The position numbers and the translations under genes were made by a program. The notes under the pieces are model-generated. The model worked only from the letters and a program-made list of their open reading frames with translations, was not told where the DNA came from and ran no database searches. A DNA stretch of 64,000 nt from Stereum hirsutum FP-91666 SS1. Its lineage: Eukaryota > Basidiomycota > Agaricomycetes > Russulales > Stereaceae. Below, in pieces: positions 12,198 to 24,160 of the stretch. Location: positions 1,515,082 to 1,579,081 of the forward strand of contig NW_006763133.1 of assembly GCF_000264905.1 (NCBI RefSeq). Reading direction: 5' to 3'. How positions within the stretch are numbered: the first letter of the stretch is position 1; each line of letters begins with the position of its first letter.

Positions 12198-15100
12198 ATG
12201 GGTACCAAATCTTCCAACAAACGACCATCTTCATCCGCCCAGGTATCTCAGCAATTTTCTTAATTTCTCTCGGTCAGAGCTTGTTTCATTAATTCTCTGT
12301 GTTATTTAGGGTCCTTCGAAGAAACGCAAGTTATCATCGAGCAAACCCTCCAAGAATGGTAAATCGAAGGAGCCCAAGGGAAAAGGGAAGGACCATGCAT
12401 ACGACAGACTGATGATACCGATACCTGGTCAAGACGACGAGTACGAGGCAGAGTTGTCGGATCAGGACCTGGAATTGTTGGAGGAGTACGGCCCAGCCGT
12501 TGGATTCTTGGGTAGTTTGGACGCCAAAGGTATCGCCAGGCAAGTTATTCTTACGCTCTTCGATGATGCGAGTATTTACATGGAGTAGGAGTAAAAAGGA
12601 GCAAGACCGTCTACATCGCTTGACGAAACCTGCTCCGGCAAAACGCCTCGCAGAAGATCACCTTCCGTCTATAAACTCCGACTCCGGCGATGAGGAAGAG
12701 GACGACTGGAGCTCTGCTATTGACAATGATGACGACTTGGCGACTGTTGACTCTGCTCTCTCTGACGACGACGTTGCTTCTGAGCCCTCTGCTCGTAAAC
12801 CCCGCGCCAGACCACGAGACTCTGACTTTGACGTCGAAATGTCGTACGAGGCCCTGCCACGGAAGCGTCGGCCTTCTTGGGACGACGAGGACGAGAAGAA
12901 GGCCATAGATCGTCTGCCGATAAAGCTGGCTGACGGTCGGATACAGAAACACGGGGAGCAGATCGTTATACGGGAGAAGGAGGTGGAAGAGAGCGAGGAT
13001 GAGGAGGAAGAGCCCACCCCCGCAAAACCTTGGTCGAAGCGGGAGGATATCTTGACAGGTGCTCGGTTTGGACGTGCCTCCGTCACAGATGTCCTTCAGA
13101 CCAAGTCTCGAAAGGCGAGGGTACAAGCGGCGAAGGAGCAGATTGCGGGGATTTGCCAGGAAATCATTGGTGACCCCGAGGATAGTGTAAGTACGCCACA
13201 TATCACTCGCATATTCGATATCTGACAGACTGTCCCGCAGCTTGGACTCCTCCGGCGATTGCATACGTTTTCCCTTCCCGAGGTCTCCACTGCGGCCCAT
13301 CCTGAACCTGTGGCTAACGACCCTATGATTCGCAAACTCGCTATCCTTTCTCAGCTTTCGGTCTTCAAGGACGTCCTGCCGGGATATAGGATACGAGCCC
13401 TCACGGACAAGGAAAAAGCCGAGAAAGTCAGTCAGATGGTCGCTAGGACGCGAGAATGGGAGCAGGGGCTCGTTGGGGTGTATCAGTCGTATCTACGATC
13501 GCTCGACGCAGAACTAAAAGGTATTGTCTTTCCGCCACACGATTCATTACCGCTCAGGGCCGCTTATGAATTAGGATTTGACTGTCTTTGTGTATGATAG
13601 CGAATTCTGAACTAGCGGACGTGGCTCTCCGGTGTATGTGTACGCTTTTGGTCGATGTCACACACTTCAACTTTCGCGAGAACCTGGCCACGGCTATCGT
13701 CGCTCGGCTGAGCAAGAAATCCTGGGATGAGGTCCGTTCGCTTCGTCCTCTCGCTCGCGATCGCTTTGCGTTCTGACCCCTTCTGTGATTGTTTTTGGTG
13801 TTATTGACTTCTCCGGAGAACAGTCTTCCGACCTTTGTCTGAACGCAATCGTCTCCGTTTTTCGAAATGACGAGACTGGCGTAGCTTCGCTCGAGCTTGT
13901 TCGTCTATTGAACCGCATGGTTAAGGAACGGCGGTTCAATATACATCCAAACGTGCTCTCTTGTCTCCTTCATCTCCGGCTCAAATCCGAGCTCGGCGTA
14001 CGCTCCTCTCAGGACAAGGCCGAGAAGGAAGAGACCGCGCCCGCAAAGGGCAAGGGAGGGAAGAAAGGGAAGGATAAGCCTCAGCAGCCCCACCTGAGCA
14101 AGAAAGCGAAGAAGGTTCTAAAGGAGCGGAAAGAGATCGAGAAGGAGATGAAGGAGGCGGAAGCTGAGGTCGATAAGGAGGAACGATCTTCACATGTGAG
14201 TGAACTCCTTTTTTGTTCTCTTCTTGCCGTCCAAGCTCTAAAATCATACCACTGACGCGGCCCACTTGACCGTTTCATGATCGATAGCAAACGGAGACCC
14301 TGAAGCTACTTTTCGTTCTCTACTTCCGCATCATGAAGAATCCGTCTCCGACTCCGCTTCTACCCGCCGCGCTGCAGGGTATTTCCAGATTTGCCCACCT
14401 CGTCAGCATCGATTTCTTCAAGGATCTCATGAAAGTTTTGAAGGAGTTGATCGTCCGCGAATCTGCTGGAGCGGACGAGCAAGTAGCTGTACCGTCTCAG
14501 TCGCATGCGGTGAGCCGGGGAAACGATATGCGACTCCGACTACAGTGCATTGTGACAGCATTTGAACTGCTCTCGGGTCAAGGTTAGTTGATCCATCTAA
14601 ACCCCGTATCTTCTCGTTCTGTCCTCGGCCTAGCTGCATCTCCGACTGCCCCAAGATCTCACCAAGTTGCTAAACTTTTTTTTGTCCTTCTCACTTTGCT
14701 CGGTCTATTTTTTTACACACACAGGCGAGGCGCTCAACATCGACTTGAGCGATTTTATGACCCAACTCTACAGCATCATCCTCTCTAGCGCTCTCCTTTC
14801 CGACATTGAAGAAGCGCCAGCGCCCACAGCGTCTTACACCTCTAGCGCCTCCAGCGCCTCCGCCTCGAAAGACGCTCGGAGCGTCAACAAACCCCAAAGC
14901 GCCAAAGCTCAAAAAAGCACATCCACATCCGACCTCCTCTTCCGCTCCCTCCAACTCGCCTTCTCCCCTCGCACATCCGGCGGTCCTATCCCCCCCTGGC
15001 GGTCCGCAGCGTTCGCAAAACGTCTGCTCACAGCCTCACTCCACTGGCCCGCACCCACCACACTCCGAACGCTCGAGTTCGTGCGTACGCTCCTGGTGAG

Positions 15101-15296
15101 GGACCCGAAGCTCGAGGCGCTGTTGAGCACGGAGGACAGGACGGTCGACGGCGTGTATCGGCCGGATCTGGAGGACCCGCAGCTTTGTAATCCTTTCGGG
15201 ACGAGCTTTTGGGAACTCGGGTTGTTGGGGAGGTGTCATGTGGATGAGAGGGTGAGGGAGCAGGCGGAGAAGTTGGCCAGGTTCGAAAAGGTTTAG
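12198..15296 (+). CDS. NOC3: Nucleolar complex protein 3 (NOC3)
   Basis: Pre-60S ribosome assembly factor (NOC2-NOC3 complex), also tied to replication licensing in yeast. Eight exons (12198-12242, 12310-12539, 12589-13186, 13241-13520, 13601-13731, 13824-14195, 14288-14582, 14725-15296) sum to 2523 nt, 840 residues, close to the usual 660-800. N-terminus is Ser/Lys-rich; an acidic segment (12670-13020) precedes the conserved NOC3 core, with the hallmark VLPGYRIR motif at about 13373 and the following W-E-x-x-L-x-x-x-Y-x-x-YL-x-x-L pattern, then HFNFREN near 13670. A Lys/Glu-rich coiled coil lies at 14010-14180. The second intron (12540-12588) uses a GC donor (GCAAGT); reading on or using the nearby GT would shift frame or hit a stop. 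Start ATG at 12198 is the first in frame. Confidence 0.93.
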
Positions 15297-16284
15297 ACCA
15301 GATCAGCAGCACAGATTTTTATCGCGCTTTTTTTTTCTTTCGTTCGGTCGTCTGCTCCCTTTTTTTTGTCTGTGCTGAGTCGTACCTCGTCATTTGCGTA
15401 CGTGTGTGCGAAGAGGACGTGTGTTTTGGGAGGTAAAGATAAAAACTCGTGCAGAGGCTGTGTGAGCCTCGAGGCAAAACTTGAGGCATGCCAATGTGGC
15501 GATGACGCACGCCTCTTTATTTCTGCTCTCACTTAGCCTGCGCGTCGACGTCCCCGCTTCCCAAAGCTGCCGTGAGCAAAGTATGAGCGAAGGTAGTGTC
15601 CTTTGTTCCTAAAGGATTGCGATCACCTTCCGAAGCACAAGCTTACTTCCGAATAGCCGTGAGAGCCCCATCGGGGAACCGGAGAACAAACACAAAAGAA
15701 GATGCGAATTTCATCACTGGAATTCCAAAACTGGTACTGAGCCGTGCTAGAGATACAGATGGATATGGGATGGGCTGTTTGAGACGGGATGGGGTGGGAG
15801 CGTTCGTAACAACGTAACAGGGCAGAGCAAGGGATAAACAACAACGGCGGACCAAACCGAGTAGTAAGTAGCGGGAACTCGTCACCCACTCGGAGGATGG
15901 ACGAAGCCGGAGGGGGAATATGGTAAGATTCAGTCAGATGCAGGTTCGTAAAATCAAGTCGTCAAAAAGTGAAAAGTTGAAATCGTATCCATAGCCCGGC
16001 TGGGGCATTCCAAGCAAATTCCAAGATAGAAACAGAGACAAGCGTTCGCAGCGCACACAGCAATGCAATCGCATCGATCGGTATCCTACACGTGTCCAGG
16101 CCAAAGACAAAAACGGAAGAAGCAAAAAGCATACGGAGAGACAAGAGGTGAGAAAAAGAAAAAAGCGCATATGTGACTACGTATGTCTAACTTCGCCGAT
16201 GAAGCGATGACAACGATCACACCCGAGCACCGAACGCACAGGCCTGCTCCACCGCGACATCGACCTCCGAGAGGGTTGGAGAGG
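15297..16284. other. Convergent intergenic region NOC3 / TEA factor
   Basis: 988 bp between two stop codons. Contains T-rich runs just after NOC3 (15328-15367) that suit 3' end formation. Short open frames here look like chance. No gene supported. Confidence 0.45.
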
Positions 16285-18051
16285 TCACGAAAAGAGGGCC
16301 GACGAGGAAAAAGGATACGCAGTCGATCCCATGTCAGACGTTGCCGGTGATAAGGGCGATACACAGTGCCTGCCCTGCCCGAAATTGTACAGTGACGAGT
16401 CCTCTGATCGAGGTACCGTACACGTGTTCGTGTGGCTCCAGCTACTCGAGGCGATGGGGATGGTATACAATGACGATGATGGCGATGCGCAATGAGGTTC
16501 AGCGGCGGGTGTGAAAGAGGACGAGCTCGACGTAGAGACGTTGTCGGTGCCAGTCGTAAAGCGCATCTTCTCGGGATTGTTGTACCCCATGAACTCTGCC
16601 GACGCAGGCCCGAACGGGGTCCGTTGGAGCTCGTAGACGATGGAAAGCAGGTCCTCGCCGTCGACTGTGATGTCCTGGACGACATGGTTCTCGATGCCTA
16701 TAAAAACACGACGTTGCACGTGTCAGCAATGAGGCTCGCGCACGCTGTTGAGGGCGGTGAAATATAAAAAGGCAAAGCTGCCGTGCTGTGTAAAGTACTC
16801 ACCATCCTGACGCCATCTGCACCTCGACAGCCACGAATCTGGTAGCACGACTGACACGGGCTGACAGGCACTCCCAGCTGTGCGCGATGAGTTCATGAGC
16901 CCGAGGCTCGCGCTCTCTCGAGTATCGCAATAGTTATCGGCATAGGCACGGGTGACGCACAGCGCGGAAGTCGTCCATGGAGCTCCGAAGGCGATGGCGG
17001 CGGAGAAGCCGTGCAGGGTTGGAGAGCCGTTGTTGAGTGAGGGGAGGCAGAGTCGGAAGCAAACGACAGCCTTATTGAAGGAGCCGTTCCTCGAGGAGTG
17101 CGCGTATAGGGAGGCCTGTCTGACGTCGATGGAGAGGCTATTCACACCCTCGGCCCAGACCGACACGGAAGAGATAAAGTTGCGAGGCAAAGGTAGGGAA
17201 TGAAGGATGGAGTTGGAGAGGGGTATAGACGACGAATCGTTGAAATATAACGGTGGGTTCAATAAGATGGGTTCATCCTTGACAGAGCGCCGTGGCCCGG
17301 AGGAAGAGGAACACGGCGAAGACAGAGCAAGCGGCGGTGGGAGAGTTGGATTGAGGAAATAGTTAGGAGAAGGAAGGCCAATAGGAGAAGAAGAATGCGA
17401 GCTCGGATCGCTGTGAAAGTTGCAATCAAGGAGAGGAGCCGTGGGAGATGTCAGCGGTGATTGGGACTCGGTACGTTCCTCCTTGACGGAAGGACCGGAA
17501 GAGGCTGAGGCTGGGCTGCGTTCCTTTGTATTTGGGGATACAAGGAGCCCATCCTCCTGAAATAGCTCCTCGCCTCCTGCGACAAGTTGATATTCTATTC
17601 ATAAAGAGCGGTGGTTAGTGGAGATCGAGTCAATTAACGACTGCGCAGAAAATTTACCGGCCTCGCCCTTCCACATGTTTCGCAAGACTTGAATATGGCT
17701 TGCGACTTGTTTCTTTGTTCGAGTAATACCGGCACTGCGAAGATGGTCGACGAGATATTGGTTGCGCCAGCGGCTACGACCGCGGGAGTAAGTTGCCCAA
17801 GGCGATTCCCAGTATTGGCGAAGACCTACGAGCGAAAATCTGCGTGAATATGGCTAGAAGGAACGAAAAGCAAAGTGAAACAGACCTTGAACGAATATTT
17901 GTTCGACACTTTCTGGCCAAACCTCGCTGGTACCGTCTCGAAGCATTTTCCGATGTTTTCTCTGCGGAGTCAGAGTCTTCCGGGCCGCGGAAGACGTAGA
18001 GCTAGAGCTCTTAGGGCTCTTATGGGAGCGCGCAGTAGATGATGGCGACAT
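16285..18051 (-). CDS. TEA/ATTS-domain transcription factor (AbaA/Tec1/TEAD family)
   Basis: Sequence-specific nuclear DNA-binding protein; relatives AbaA and Tec1 control conidiation or filamentous growth, TEAD acts in animals. Four exons (18051-17886, 17825-17658, 17594-16803, 16697-16285) sum to 1539 nt, 512 residues. The TEA domain spans residues about 43-110 across the first intron: VWPESVEQIFVQGL (helix 1), then the RGRSRWRNQYLVDHLR segment, then the recognition helix RTKKQVASHIQVLRNMW, the family hallmark. The rest is Ser/Pro-rich with two V-K-x-E sumoylation-like sites (about residues 150 and 205), and a conserved-looking beta-rich region near residues 225-400. The ATG at 18051 is the first in-frame one; a TATATAAAA box lies about 100 bp upstream. 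Divergent from VPS23. Confidence 0.93.
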
Positions 18052-18791
18052 GAGTGCGCGCTGGAGAGGGAGGAAGCTGGGCGAGTGGACGGAGGAGAGG
18101 AACAAGGCGGAAAGAGGCGGGGAGAAGGAAAGGGAGAGGCCGCGGAGGCTTTTATATACAAGTCATTCAAGGAGGATCAAATAGTTGGAGATGGTAATAA
18201 GGGGCTGTCAAAAAGGGAAGCTCGGACCGGTGGGTTGGAGATACGAGCGCCCCCAGCGCCGCCGAGGGGTCGGCGAGATCGTGTCCCGATGTCTTGCGTG
18301 TGAAACAATACGAGTGCCGCATCCGGGCTTCTTGCGGAGTAGAAGGCCGGTGTTTGACTGGCTGCGCCCCAGCGATGTCGTCGAGCGCATGGACGTGCTT
18401 GTCTTGCACAGGAACAGTCTGTGCGGAACGAGCGCCATTCGATACGGCATGCAAGTTCCGATGAGTCGTAGCCATGATGGGGCCATTCAAGGTTCCAAAT
18501 GAGGCAAGCTTCCCCCCGGCAGAGCCGGTAAGGCATAGACTCGCAATTAATAGTCGGAGCTCATTCGAGGTCATTTCGGTAAAGAGAGCAAACAGCAAAG
18601 GGTTCAAGTCCCGGACGTCCGGAGATCAGTCCATCTGCGACGACGAACAAGAACAAAAAGGTTCCACCAGCTCAGCCCGCCAGCACCTCTCCCCTATTGG
18701 GCATGCGGGGTCCGCACCGATGGCCCGGCTCATGTGCCCCGCCAATCCCTGACCCGCGGCTGTCCGGCCACAGCGCGCTCTCCAACTCACA
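18052..18791. promoter_or_regulatory. Divergent intergenic region TEA factor / VPS23
   Basis: 740 bp between opposite start codons. Besides the TATA box for the TEA gene I see no gene; short frames on both strands in 18167-18750 lack family features. Confidence 0.45.
18151..18160 (-). promoter_or_regulatory. TATA box of the TEA factor gene
   Basis: On the minus strand the sequence reads TGTATATAAA followed by AGCC, a consensus TATA element about 100 bp upstream of the ATG at 18051. Confidence 0.55.
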
Positions 18792-21447
18792 ATGTCCAAC
18801 GCGCTCGTCCACGCCTGGCTCAGACAGAACATATCCTCATACCAGCACCAGGACAGGCTGTTTGCAGACGTAGACGCGACTCTCGTTCGCTTTCCGACGC
18901 TCCGCCCGAAAACAGACGTCTACAGTGCGTCGTGTTCTGCTATCTCCTCCGGCCAGGCCATGCTCACTTGCTATTATACTCAGCTTATGACGACGGGCGC
19001 ACGCAATTGTTACTCTGTCTCCACGGTCTCCTTCCCATAACCTTCCGCAATGCGGCCTATCACATCCCCGTCGCGATTTGGGTCACAAAGGATTACCCTC
19101 GCGGACCTCCTATATCATATGTTATCCCCACCTCAGATATGCTCGTGAGGCCAGGAAGGTTCGTCCAGGTCAGCGGTCTTTGCACCATCGACTACATCAC
19201 ATCCTGGGAAAGGAAGAGCGAGGTATGTCAGGAAGCTACCCTGATCTCGCTTGATCTCACCACAGCCGCCATAGGGCTGCAGCCTACCTGCCTTGGTCGA
19301 AGCTCTCCAAGCCCAATTTTCAGCAGAACCCCCGGTGTACTCCAAACCGAAGCAGCAAGCTGGACCCGTACCGCCTCGCACGGTCTCTTCCCCAGCTTCT
19401 GACTATGCTTCTCGTCCACCACCCCCGACTCCTTCTTCTCGAACGACCTCCAATACCCCCATCACTGCTCCTCTTCCCGCATCTCACCATGTCCGTCCGG
19501 CATTACCTCCCAAGCCCCCTTCTGCGACGGCTACCCCTGCCCCTTCTTCTACGCCTCCCGGCTTTCAATCACCTCCGTACTCCAATGGTGGTACATCATC
19601 GCCCGCTAGGTACCAGAGCGTCAGTCTATATTCTCTATGTCACCCCCTTTCCTGTTCTGATGATGGTATTCTCGTTTTTAGCCAGTACCTCCCCCGAAAC
19701 CTCCACTTCCACCTCAACCTTTCTGGGCCGGATCTTCACAGCAAATTCACAGCAGTCCGGGACTGGTTGCACAGCCCCATCAGCGAAGTACGTCCATAGG
19801 TGTAATTTCTCCTCAAGTGCCGAATCCACCACCACACCAGTCGAGTTCTCTGGCGTCGCCAAGTTCAGCGTCAACTACACATCATCGGTGGTCATTACCA
19901 CCACCGCAACCATCATCAGCGCCAGTCCCTCCTCCTCCCGGAACTATAGCGTCTCCTGTACCTGTCAATCCTCAGACGGTCTCACCACCCCAACCACCAC
20001 CACCTTTCCAAACACATAACTATAATGTCCCGCAACACGTCCCACCACCACAGCATTCGTATCCAGTGCAAACACCACAATCGGTGGTCCCACCACCCCG
20101 GCCCCAACCCGTTCCCGACCTCCTGGACGAAGAAATCTTCGAGGAAGCGCCTGTATCTTCTGTTCCTGCTTCTGCAGGAGGCGCCCCAGCGCCTGCACCT
20201 CCGCGTCCTCCAAACCCCGAGCTGCTTAGCCTCCACGCTCGTGTGCACGGTGAACTGACGTCGGAACTTTCCATGCTCACACATACAATGACGCAGGACG
20301 CGGAACGGTTACGCGCTCAACAAGCCGATTTACTCACGGGTATGCCAGCCATTCAGGACGAGATGGCGAGACTTGAGGCCGTGCGCGACGTTTGTCGGGG
20401 TGTGGCGGGGAGACTGAGCGGGACCGTCGGGCAAGCAGAGAAAAACGTGTCGGAACTGAAGAGGAAGGGAGATCCGCCCGTGGACGAGCTAATTTGTTCG
20501 ACGTCAATTGTTCACAATCAGTGAGCCTTTTTCTTCCTCGTCATCATCATCAATCCCCTGGCATCCACCGTTACCCTATCCTGGCACGTCATGCCTGTGT
20601 AGCGTAACTGCGACCCGAATGGCTCGTGGCCAAGCTCTCGGACGCTCAAATGCAGACGCCGCGTCTGCTTTGCCTCCGTGATGTGCCGCGTCTACAACCA
20701 CACTGATGCGTCTGGTTCGCGATTGCTGGACATGGGGCGATCCGTACTGATCTTTCCTTTTTTGTACCTTGCCAGGCTTATTGACCTGGTCGCCGAGGAC
20801 AACGCCATCGAGGATACCATCTACCACTTGCACCGCGCCCTGAACGCGGGCCGAATCGACCTGGACCGGTTTCTTCGGGTACGTCCTGCCCTTCTTGCCC
20901 CTTCTTTCCCTCGCCTTCCTCCTTATCCTCGTTCTCGTGCTCGATCTCGTGCCTATCGGATCTCGCTGTCTCCGCCGCCACCACACTATTGTTGTTGCGA
21001 TCTCCCATCGTCAAATTATTTGGTCACCTTCACTTCCGTCTGTCCGATGACATGACAACTTCCCTAGCTGCTTACAGCTTACATCTTCCCTTTTGCTGTC
21101 CGTTTGTGGCGCGCGTTGCATGTGAGACTGACTGAACTTTGCTCTCTGCACCTTGCCTCCCTTGACACCTCCGCCCTTCAAACGGCGGATCGCTGCTCTT
21201 GGCACGTCCTTCCTTGTTTCAACCACTCCACAACTCCGCGGCGCGACGACGACATCAAAACGCAAATACTCAAAAAAAAAAATCGCGACTGGAAAAATAG
21301 ACGACGCGCGTGCTCGCCGAGGAACAATTCATGAAGCGGGCGTTGATCGAGAAGATTCAGGTGGGGATGCCCATGGGTGCCTCTATGAGCATGCATAGCA
21401 GCGCGAACGCTGGAGGGTGGGGGCCTTATGCCGCCGTTGTGCAGTAA
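18792..21447 (+). CDS. VPS23: ESCRT-I subunit VPS23/TSG101
   Basis: Recognises ubiquitinated cargo at endosomes and links ESCRT-0 to the rest of ESCRT-I in multivesicular-body sorting. Six exons (18792-18924, 18984-19222, 19275-19619, 19682-20520, 20776-20878, 21301-21447) sum to 1806 nt, 601 residues. UEV domain at residues 1-145 with LVRFPTLRPKTDVYTYDDG and the core YHIPVAIWVTKDYPRGPP; Pro/Ser-rich linker about 150-390; coiled coil about 400-490 (SELSMLTHTM onward); C-terminal steadiness box with LVAEDNAIEDTIYHLHRAL and EEQFMKRALIEKI. The last two introns are 255 and 422 nt, far longer than the 50-60 nt norm here, and both cut the steadiness box. C-terminus extends about 25 Gly/Ser/Met-rich residues beyond the box. 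Confidence 0.95.
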
Positions 21448-24160
21448 TCGTACACAGACATAGTACACCGGGACCCGTAAACGGAAAGGGGCCAACATCT
21501 GACTACGAGTGCAGGATTTGGACTAAAACGTGATATAGTGTGTTTGACGGACGCGCTACGCCACGACCGATACGAACGACCTTTGGTCAAGGGGTCTGTA
21601 TCATACGGTTACTGACGACCCTAAGCACAGAGCGCTCCGTCGTCAATCGGACGCTAGGAGCACAACACTGATCCAGGCGATCTTGCACATGGTCGACTTT
21701 GCCCGCTATTACTGTGCACACATACAGACACTATCGCAGTGGTGCATCAGGATACGGCACAATCACCAGCCACTGCGCGGTCCGACCATGTTGATGGTTC
21801 AAGTTGAACGGGGTTTACGCCGATTTTTGATGATGCATGCGCACGTTGGACTGTTGGTTGTAAGTTAATATCGGCCGCCGTTGACTACTATACTGTTTGG
21901 GCGCATCGTATGGTTTAAGGTCCACTGTCGCCACAAACTTGCCACAGGCCCACGGTCATTGTCGCCGGCAGTGTCTCGATCGTAGATTCTGGTCGTTCCC
22001 TGTTCGGTATGAATGTGACGAACGCAATGTTCGCGTGCTTGTGGTGTGCCCATTTTTAGGTCGTGATTGATTAGTCGCAGTAAGCTCTCGCGCGCACACT
22101 CATACTGTAGCTCTCGACTCCCACTGGCAAGGAACCTAGAAGATGCGAAGTCTAGAAGGCAGAACTACGAGCACTACTTACATAGATCCATTGAATGTTT
22201 CGAATCACATCGAAGTCGACGAAGACATACTAACGCTATTATACCCCGATTGGGTATGTCTTTCACTGCGCTCGGGTCCAGACTCATTTTGCCCTATTAC
22301 CCGAATATCCTGAGAGTCAGAGTCACATACGTGGTCTGAACCTGAGTTCGCGAAGGTCGCGATGGTGGTTTCTCGACGACAAGTGGATGCTGTACTGTAC
22401 CCTCGAACTTGTATATGCCTAGGCTCTTTCTATCTCTGTGTCTCTTTCAATTGTCAAGCACTGTCACAAAGATGTGCCTTAACCCTCAAATTCTTCGAAT
22501 TTCGAACTCGAATCGTCTCCACTGTCCTGTCTGAGACGTCGACGTCGAGGCCCATGGCATAAACACATACGACCCAGACTTTCGAGTTCTCTACTAGAAG
22601 ACAGGACAGGCACTCGCGAGCCACCACCATCATCCACTCGCAATTATCCCCCGGGACACCACCGGTACCCCACTTCCAATTTCAATCCCCTTCGTTTGCT
22701 TCCGATCGAGCAATCGAGACCCAAGATCTCTCTTCTCACCCACCCAGATCGCTCACGCCGCAGAAACAAAGCGAAAGAGACGCCGCAACGCGCTGATTGG
22801 CGAACAGACGCGGGCTTCGTCAAAGCGCAATGGAAGCAAATTCCGAGTTCGCTGCTGCATGCGATCTGGATCGTCCAATGAATTCGTCATTCGCACAATC
22901 GTTGGCATGCATGCATTGTTCAATGTGGCCCGGAAGGGCAGGGAGGTTACGACGGCGTGTCTCGCTGGCATGGCACTGAAGGCCAATCTTGGCTGACACT
23001 GCCGGCTGCTGGGCTGGGGAAAATGGAATGATTTTTGATACTATGCAGCGATGGACCTCGATGGACGGAAGTATATGGGGCTCTCGGGTTTGGGCTGTAC
23101 AAGTAAACGTGTCACAGTGCCACTATGATGCCTCCGGAGCCTGGGAGAGTGCTCAAACCTGGATTTCTCGCGGAAGGAGGTTCAGAAGTTCAATGGTGGC
23201 GTTCACTAGCGAGTTCCTGAAGCCTCTTGATACAGGACGTTCTGGACTACGCTTAGTCCAGACTCTCGCCTCGTGATATCTATCCAATCACCTCGAACAT
23301 AAACGCTTGCAAATTGAAATGCGCACACGAGATTCAGAACTTAGAGGGCCGATGGCGATAGGTCAATGAAGGCCGACCGGACTAGTCCTTCACAGACCTG
23401 GACCAACTGGCGTTTCGTACCCCCGATCGTAATTTACCAACGAACTGGAGCCCAACGAAATAACTGACAGGCTGTTGAATCTTGCTAAGGTTAGAGCGAA
23501 AGGTGCAGGGAAACTGAAGAATTTGAACCCAGACGTCAGAACATTCATCTTACAGACTTGTGCTAGACTCCGAGGAGGACGACAATAAGTAACATCGTGA
23601 CGGAAGTATTTGATCGTATTCTGGGTATATATACGCAGAGGGAGCCGAGGAGGTAGGGACATAGTACGACAGTGGACGACAGAAGGAGACGAAGAAGTGG
23701 AGATTATGGTGGCTGGCCGGTGAAAGACGAAACGTGTGTCGCTCACGTCTATGCAAATCGGTTGGTGACGTTGTATGGAACCAATTCTCGAAGGTGGGGA
23801 AGAAGCGAGACAACGTATATGACTTGAAGCACCGCAAAAAGCTAACGGCACTCAGTGGAGATGACCGTGAGGAAGACCTGATCATAAGCCACAGGGAAGA
23901 CAGTGCAGACCAGTACGTAGCGTGTGGCGTTGGAACCATCCGCTGTAGTTCCAGAGAGAAGTTAATAGAAGGCCGATTCCACAAGTACACCATGAGACAG
24001 GCTACGGAGGCAAGACGAAACCGGGCACGAAAGGAGGAAGCAGATCAAAAACAAAACAAAACGAATTCAAAAGATACTGACAATAAGTAATCAACCATAA
24101 AAAAAGAGACACATCGCGAGATAGGCACGCCATTATTCTTACATTCTAGCACACCTCACC
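21448..24160. other. 2.7-kb gene-free region between convergent genes
   Basis: Longest stretch in the window without a supported gene, between the stop codons of VPS23 and the Src1-like gene. Open frames are all short (under 155 codons), overlap each other on both strands, show no family motifs and no consistent splice-joined reading. I see no terminal repeats, reverse-transcriptase or transposase motifs, tRNA or snRNA. Confidence 0.5.

Noticed and set aside
18560..18625. tRNA-like T-arm string GGGTTCAAGTCC
   Set aside because: The flanking bases do not pair into a T stem and no matching acceptor or anticodon arm lies upstream.
23390..23993. Two overlapping minus-strand frames of about 150 codons in the gap region
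   Set aside because: No family motifs, biased composition, overlap one another in different frames and do not join by splicing to anything.
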